Origin: Trichomonas vaginalis G3
Taxonomy: Eukaryota; Parabasalia; Trichomonadida; Trichomonadidae
Length of the DNA stretch: 64,000 nucleotides
Assembly: GCF_026262505.1 (NCBI RefSeq)
Contig: NC_067203.1
Coordinates: 15,078,392-15,142,391 of the forward strand
Reading direction: 5' to 3'
In this document: positions 57,725 to 64,000 of the stretch, piece by piece
Layout: each line of letters starts with the position of its first letter
How positions within the stretch are numbered: the stretch's first letter is position 1
The notes under the pieces: generated by a model
Databases searched by the model: none
Told to the model about the DNA's origin: nothing
Seen by the model: only the letters and a program-made list of their open reading frames with translations
Position numbers and translations under genes: made by a program

Positions 57725-58239
57725 AAATAATTTTTTTGAATAATATTATTGTTAATTTATGGCTGATTCAGATAAAAACTTATAATGTATTAAAAATTTA
57801 GTGAATCCGAACAAAAACTCTGTTTCTATAGCTTTTTTACTGTGTTACGTTATATCTGAAATGAATTGAACAATTACATTTAATTATGTTGTCGTATAAG
57901 TCGACACATCGATTAATTTGACTAAAGTATTCTGCTCTTGTTTTTATTTTGGTTTATGGGCTTGATTCACTAGGTATATCAGTCTGTATTTATATCCGAC
58001 ACCTTACAGATTCAGTTCGGCAACTCATTTGACGTCTTAATAATTCGTTGATAAGTTTGTATTTTGAAATAAATTAAATTAATAAAACAATCAAATTTGA
58101 ATTTTGTTATCAACACAAAGAAATATGTTTCACCTGCTTAATATTGGCATAACCTAAATTTTTGGAACTAATTCAGTCACTTTTTTGAACAAAAATAACT
58201 GAAAAGACAGATGGTCCAGTATCCAAAGATATCCACTTC
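57725..58239. promoter_or_regulatory. Intergenic region with Inr TCACTT before the ankyrin gene
   Basis: AT-rich, no gene. TCACTTTTTTGAAC at 58177 fits the initiator consensus and lies about 60 bp upstream of the ATG at 58240. Confidence 0.45.
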
Positions 58240-59881
58240 ATGTACAAAGAGTTGACAGAAAGATATCAAAACTACCATGAAACCATAGCTTCTTTTGTGC
58301 GTATGGTTTAAAACAATTTATTCTGAGACAAGTCTTTTCCCAAATGGAATTCCCAGCACAATATTCAGCGCTTACAGATATAATAATAGATATTTGAAAT
58401 CATATTTGTCCATTTTCAAAATGTTTTATGAAGAATTTCATATAAAATTTGATTTTAAGGATCATCAAGCTTTACGTTATTTCTTTAATAAGGAATATGG
58501 ATTACCAATAAGTTATCGAGATCAGAAACTTTTCGGAGGTTATTCATTAGATATCCATGAAAAAAACACAATTTATAGATCTATTATGGACGATGACAAA
58601 GATTCATTTATTGTATTCATTGAAAGTGAATCATTTGATAGAGATCAAAAACTCAAACATGATTTATATCCACATTCAGATGAAGGACTTTCATATCTTG
58701 AATTATGTTGTTATCACGGAGCTGTTAATTGTTTTAAGTTATTAAGAACAAAATTCGACTCAGAAATAACTCCACAATGCCTTCAATTTTCATTTTTAAG
58801 TGGAAAACCTGACATTTTGAATGAATGTTTGAAATTCCAAGTTCCTGATCAAGAATGCATGGAATATGCAATTATATCATTCAATATTGATTTTGTGACT
58901 TTTTTGAATACAGAATATGAATTGGAAATTGATTTGAATATTTGTAGGTTATGGAGAAATTTTCAGGCTTTCTTTATTCATCTTGATATTTCAAATGACA
59001 TTGAAAACTGCTTTGTTGTTAGTACCATTTTCAGCCCTTCGCTTTTGGAATATTTTATTTCACAAGGAGTTGATGTTAATGCAACAGACAATAAATTGCA
59101 TCGAACAGCTCTTAAAATGGCTGCATTAACAGGTAACAAAGAGGCAATCACACTTCTTGTTTCTCATGGAGCAAAGATTAATTCAATAGATTTAAATGGA
59201 GGTTCTATTCTTGATTATGTAGCACCATCATGTGACAAAGAATTGATTGAATTTTTTATTGAAAATGGTGCAGATATTACTTCTACCAATCTTCATTCTG
59301 CCGCTAACTCAAATAATTACGTATGTGCAGAAATTCTTATTTCGCATGGTGTTAATGTTAATTCAAAAAATAATGATGGATCTTCTCCACTAATTATTGC
59401 AGCGAAACATGGTTATGTGGAAATAGTAAAATTACTACTGTCACATGGCGCTTTCATTAATGAAACAGACAATGAAGGGAAGACTGCACTATATTTGGCA
59501 TTAAGACATAATTCAATTGATATTGTAAAGCTTTTAATTTCACATGGAGCCGATGTTAATATTAAAAATAATATAGGGCTCAGTCCATTAATGACAGCAA
59601 TATACCAAAACTGTTTTGAAATAGCAGAATTACTTTTATCACATGGTGCTAATATAAATGATAAAGAAATTCATGGATACTCCGCTCTGCATTTTGCGAC
59701 ATACAAGAATAATTTGGATCAAGCAAAATTCCTTGTAATGCATCATATAGACATAAATGCAGAAGATAATACTGGCCATAATGCCCTTGATTATGCATAT
59801 ATTGCAAATTTCAAAGAGATGATATTACTTCTTGAGCAATACGGCGGTCAACGTACTGTAATGTTAGAAACCAATGTTTAA
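58240..59881 (+). pseudogene. Ankyrin repeat protein gene with 5' frameshift
   Basis: The expected start of the family is present at ATG 58240 (MYKELTERYQNYHETIASFV) but that frame stops at about 58,311. The rest, in another frame and open from 58295, begins around LFPNGIPSTIFSAYRYNNRY and carries the N-terminal domain (LELCCYHGAVNCFKLLRTKF) and about eight ankyrin repeats (KLLLSHGAFINETDNEGKTA, KLLISHGADVNIKNNIGLSP) to a stop at 59881. A single frameshift between 58,295 and 58,320 explains it. The long 3' frame is otherwise clean, so the change is recent or a sequencing error. Confidence 0.8.
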
Positions 59882-60608
59882 AACATATGTTTATTTTTTG
59901 CTCTCTAAGAATACCACTTTCTGACACTCTAACTAAATGATAAGGCAGATTGTGTCAAAAAATTAGGAGTAAAGTTGTATTGTGTCGAATATTGATATAT
60001 ATCTTATAAACTGCAAGAAACTTATGAAATATTCTGTAGCATAAATAATAGCACAGGTTTTTGCTTTGTTTTGATATAAAGATTGTGATGCTCTGGAGAG
60101 AATTTCACCTACAGGAATTAAAGTGATTGAAATAAACACCTTTGGATTGTCGCATTCGGCAAGTATTTCTAAAATCATTTTTCAAAATTAACCTCTAATT
60201 CAGAAATCTTATCAAAGGGTAATAATTTTTTATTCTAGAAATAAAACATTCCCCATACACAACGGCAATTCATCAAATCTAACAGTCTATTTCACTAATT
60301 ATTGCAAGTTCAACAATTAATTCCATCAATCTTGGAAATTTATTCCATTTAAAGAATTAGAAATGATTGCCTTACTCGTTTTAAGTAATTTCAATTAGTT
60401 CAGTAGTCCCAAAACTTATAAAACCATTTAAAAGATTAAACAATAAGAATAATACCCATTCTAATACTTCCCGAAGAAATCGTTTATTCGAACCGTTGTT
60501 TTTGCCATTTGAAATTAATGATAAACATTCAAAAGAAAAGAAGATTTTCAATTTACAGTAAAAAAATCGAGAAATTTAAAATAATTTATATATTAGTACT
60601 ATTTAAAC
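59882..60608. other. Intergenic region with a 19-bp shared motif and a possible gene fragment
   Basis: TACCACTTTCTGACACTCT at 59912-59930 is identical to the core of the inverted repeat near 46,613. On the minus strand, 59963-60178 is a 71-aa ORF from ATG (MILEILAECDNPKVFISITL) with helical, armadillo-like spacing; it may be the end of a lost gene. The remainder is plain AT-rich DNA. Confidence 0.4.
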
Positions 60609-61761
60609 ACGTTTTATTTTCTTCTTTGCCAAAGTTCTTGTATTGGTTCTCTTGAATATCAAGATGATACTAAAAAAGTAGTCATTGGTTGCACACCAGA
60701 TTTTATTGGTGAAGTTTTTATTCCTAAAACTGTAACAGAAATTCATGGTGTAAATGGTTCAAATTATGCATTTAAGAATTGTAAAGATTCAATTACATCA
60801 CTTAATTTTGAAGAAAATAGCGAAATTGTCAGTATTAGCAGTGGCTGTTTTTATTATACTAGTATTATAACAGCAAATTTAAGTGAATGCAAAAAACTTA
60901 CATTTCTTAATAATTCACTCTTTAAGGACTGTAAATACTTGAAATCAATTATACTTCCTCCAAATATTTCAATTATACGCGCATATTGTTTTGCTTATGA
61001 TGATTATCTAACATCAATTGATTTACCCGATTCTGTAGTTTTTATTGGTGATAGTGCATTTCAAGGTTGCCCATTATCATCAATCTATATTTCCCCTAAT
61101 TCTAAATTAGAAACAATAGATGATTTATGCTTCGATGGCTGCAAACTTTCTTCAATTTATTTTCCCAAATCTTTCAAAGAATTCAATTTAAGGTCATTTT
61201 TAAGATGCTCATTTGAGAATATTACAATTGATCCGGAAAACAAAAATTATAAGGGCGAGCGTAATTCAATTTATATAGGAAAAGACAATTCAACACTATT
61301 TAGAGTCGGCGCAGCATATTCAGATGATAAATATATTGTTCCTAGTTTTGTTACAAAGATTTATATTGAGTGTTTTTATAGAGTAAAAATCTCATATATT
61401 CAACTTCATATTAATATCACATCGATTGGATATGATGCATTCAGAAATTGTACATCATTAAAAAGTATTGTAATTCCAGAAAAAGTAAGAAATTTTGGAA
61501 TTGGTTTATTTCGTTATTGCACCTCATTAACAAAGATTACAATTCCTGGAAGTCTAAACACTATCGAAAAATTTATGTTTTGTTATTGTACATCATTAAC
61601 AAATATAATAATCCCAGAAAATGTAATGTCTATTGAAAAAGAAGCATTTAGCCATTGTTTATTATTAACTAACATTACAATGCCAGAAAGCTTAACATCT
61701 ATTGAGAATGATGCATTTAGTTACTGCACATCATTAAGAAGCATAACATTACCAGAAAATA

Positions 61762-63064
61762 TAGGGTGTCCAAAGGTGCGTTTAGCACAGCGCTCTATAT
61801 GAGACTATTAAAGGAGATATATGCTGATTATAAATATATAATAAAAAATATGAATATATGTATATGATGAGTAAGTTGTATTTTGGCGCCATGCCGGGAT
61901 ATAAAATGAATTTTGAGACAAGAGGCGGTTTCGCGGGAAATTTTGGCGGGATTTTTTTCATTTTTTTAATGAATCATAAAGAAAACATCCTCGCTCTTGC
62001 AAAAAAATGCAAAGACTGTAAAAAATCTACGAGACATTGGTAAAATGCTTCGGTATGGATGCTCCTAGCTATTCCACTGTAACGTATCATGTTAGGATGT
62101 ATCACTTCATGAACAAAAAGGTGCCCATCATAAAAATTGACAAAAAATCACCGGATCAAAGAAAAATCAAAGCAATTCTTCAAGCGCTAGATGAAGACCC
62201 AAGAGCATCACTCAGAAGGATAGAGGAGATGACAAAGATACCACGTACAACAGTCAGTTATTATCTGCACAATTATTTGAACTACAAACTAGCGTATACA
62301 CGTTGGGTTCCGCACAACCTTAATTCAGTTCAAAAAAAATCTAGAGTCCAATCTTCGAAAGAGCTCCTCTCTATATTGCGTGCGTATCAATCCAAGAAGT
62401 TTCGCTTTTTAGTAACAGGGGACGAGTCTTGGTTTCAATATGCAACAGAAGCCAAAATCATGTGGATCCCGAAGGATGAAAATCCGCAAACATTCCCGAA
62501 GAAAAAAATTGACACACCAATGATGATGTTGTCGGTTTTTTGGGGCGTGAATGGCATCATCGCAATTGATATTCTTCAAAAACCTAATACGATGAATGCT
62601 CAGTATCTAATTGACAATGTTCTTACTCAAATTATCAATTCTGATGAGTTTGAGAAATCCAAACAACAAAAACAAAAGTTTGCAATTCATTTTGATAATT
62701 CAAGAGTTCACAAAAGTCATAAGGTAATGAATTACTTGGTGGAAAACAATGTCAAAGTTGTTCCAAACCCAATTTATTCACCTGATATTGCACCCTCTGA
62801 CTTTTATTTATTCGGCACGCTAAAAAAGAGAGCTGAAGGACGCGAATTCGCGAGTCCAGATGATCTTGAAAATTTTGTAAGAGAGCAATTTGAGCAATTT
62901 TCTCATGATGATTTAAAGCGTGTCTTTCAAGCCTGGATCGATCGCTGCGAACGCGTGATTGAATCCAATGGTGATTATATTTAAATAAACTTTATATATA
63001 TGTAACTTGTTTATTTCTATTTGCAGTATTCAGGTTTGTGCTAAACACACCTTTGGACACCCTA
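61762..63064 (+). mobile_element. Tvmar1-like mariner transposon, copy 2 (1303 bp)
   Basis: Same size and ends as copy 1 (TAGGGTGTCCAAAGGTG... and its complement), with TA duplications at 61760-61761 and 63065-63066. Nearly identical to copy 1 along its length. Inserted in the BspA-like gene at 60609-64000 in the same orientation as that gene. Confidence 0.97.
62055..62984 (+). CDS. Mariner transposase, copy 2 (catalytic triad present)
   Basis: Open from 62037 (TTG), first ATG at 62055. It has the same layout as copy 1 but with an intact first catalytic Asp (TGDESWF; GAC at 62421-62423), a second in HFDNSR and a third in IAPSDFYLF at D34D spacing. It is therefore the more likely active copy. 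The short overlapping ATG ORF upstream (ATG 61969, stop near 62043) is conserved in both copies; its C-terminal part and the main ORF's first residues together resemble one helix-turn-helix, so the family may have a shared frame change at this point. Confidence 0.95.
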   Translation: MDAPSYSTVTYHVRMYHFMNKKVPIIKIDKKSPDQRKIKAILQALDEDPRASLRRIEEMTKIPRTTVSYYLHNYLNYKLAYTRWVPHNLNSVQKKSRVQSSKELLSILRAYQSKKFRFLVTGDESWFQYATEAKIMWIPKDENPQTFPKKKIDTPMMMLSVFWGVNGIIAIDILQKPNTMNAQYLIDNVLTQIINSDEFEKSKQQKQKFAIHFDNSRVHKSHKVMNYLVENNVKVVPNPIYSPDIAPSDFYLFGTLKKRAEGREFASPDDLENFVREQFEQFSHDDLKRVFQAWIDRCERVIESNGDYI

Positions 63065-64000
63065 TATTACAAAAATTAACAGTGGTGTATTTAAATATTG
63101 TACATCATTGAAAGATATAATACTACCAGAAAATATAGCATCTATTCAATCGAATGCATTCGACCATTGTACATCATTGACAAACATAACATTTCCAGAA
63201 AATATAACTTCTATTGGATGGCATGCATTCGACCATTGTACATCATTAACAAATATTTCAATTCCAAAACAAGTAACAACAATCGAAGATTATATATTTA
63301 GCTATTGCACATCATTAACAAACATAACATTTCCAGAAAATATAACTTCTATTGGATGGCATGCATTCGACCATTGTATATCATTGACGAACATAAAAAT
63401 CCCAGGAAGTGTGACATCTATTGGATGGAGTGCATTTATGCATTGTATATCATTAAAAAATATAATAATATTAGAAAATGTAACAATTATTGGAAGCAGT
63501 GCATTTAGTTATTGTACATCTATAACAAGTATAACAATCCCAGGGAATGTAACATTTATTGGATATAATGCTTTCGACCATTCCACATCATTAAAAAGCA
63601 TTACAATTCCTAAAAAAGTTACAACAATTCAAAATGAGGTATTTTCCGATTGCTATAATCTAAGCAAAATTACGTTCTTAGACAATAACAATACCATCAC
63701 GATTAGTTCTAACATATTTTATCATATAGATTACCCAATAAATATTTATATTCCAGGCCATTTTAATATTTCTTCAGATTATAATAATCAATTCCCAAAT
63801 AGAAGTCATTTATATATTACAAGTGAAACAATTCTATCAGAATCATGTAAAGACTTTTTTGGAGAAAAGTCAGTTTATGTTCACATAGAAGGTCGAACTA
63901 AAATTCCCGATGAAAAAACAACAGAAGTTATTGATTTCATAGCAATTCCTCAAATATATTTAACAGCAAAAGCAAACTATCTTTATCCTCAAATTAAATG

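Larger units (their letters stand above)
60609..64000 (+). pseudogene. BspA-like leucine-rich-repeat protein gene, split by a mariner, runs off the window
   Basis: The frame begins FYFLLCQSSCIGSLEYQDD, which looks like a signal peptide, but the expected start codon is ACG (60609-60611) and no in-frame ATG precedes it. BspA-type repeats of about 23 residues follow (SIVIPEKVRNFGIGLFRYCT, SLTNITMPESLTSIENDAFS). At 61760 a mariner interrupts; taking it out with one TA restores the frame as ...LPEN-ITKINSGVFKYCTSLK.... Repeats continue to about 63,680, then a less regular region that is still open at 64000. Within the repeats, 63180-63247 and 63318-63385 are nearly identical. A surface adhesin-type protein by family. 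Confidence 0.88.

Noticed and set aside
63098-63508. Tyr/Ile/Arg-rich ORFs in the 3' BspA region
   Set aside because: Frame-shifted shadows of the leucine-rich repeats.

Overview
The window looks like Trichomonas vaginalis (or a very close trichomonad). It holds a Maverick/Polinton element of trichomonad type, two copies of a Tvmar1-like mariner, BspA-like leucine-rich-repeat surface proteins, several ankyrin proteins with the trichomonad-type N-terminal domain, a Pmp-like fragment and a tetraspanin. Genes are intronless and lie in very AT-rich DNA, some with Inr-like TCAYWW motifs close to the start codon.

Positions 1 to about 25,730 are the right-hand part of a Maverick; its left end lies outside the window. 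Recognisable parts are a major capsid protein, a superfamily 3 helicase, a packaging ATPase, a KilA-N protein, a family B polymerase (broken), an integrase, a fibre gene with a phage tail-collar-like knob, and a D12-class adenine DNA methyltransferase. Two regions stand out. One is an accessory island (about 8.3-12.2 kb) of small unknown ORFs around a 21-bp tandem repeat. The other is a direct tandem duplication of about 4.8 kb (13,982-18,772 and 18,773-23,550), which may be real or an assembly artefact. The element looks young: many parts appear whole, others are broken.

Positions 25,731-64,000 are host DNA. In order: a small Ser/Pro-rich single-span membrane protein gene split by mariner copy 1; its tandem paralog, which seems to have lost its ATG; a 1451-aa multi-span protein with a PAS domain and a degenerate cyclase-like end; an acidic-tailed protein; an ArfGAP; an ankyrin gene; a tetraspanin; an ankyrin pseudogene; a tRNA-Ser; another ankyrin gene; a secreted GH20 hexosaminidase divergent from a membrane-anchored BspA protein; a possible histone-fold protein; a small ORF; a DEAD-box helicase of Rrp3/DDX47 type; a Pmp-like fragment; a frameshifted ankyrin gene; and a BspA-like gene split by mariner copy 2 that runs off the window.

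Both mariners have TA target duplications, and removing either one restores the host reading frame exactly. Copy 1 has lost its first catalytic aspartate; copy 2 has all three. Many host genes here are surface or secreted proteins or members of large paralogous families, and a good share show disabling changes, as expected for a repeat-rich parasite genome.
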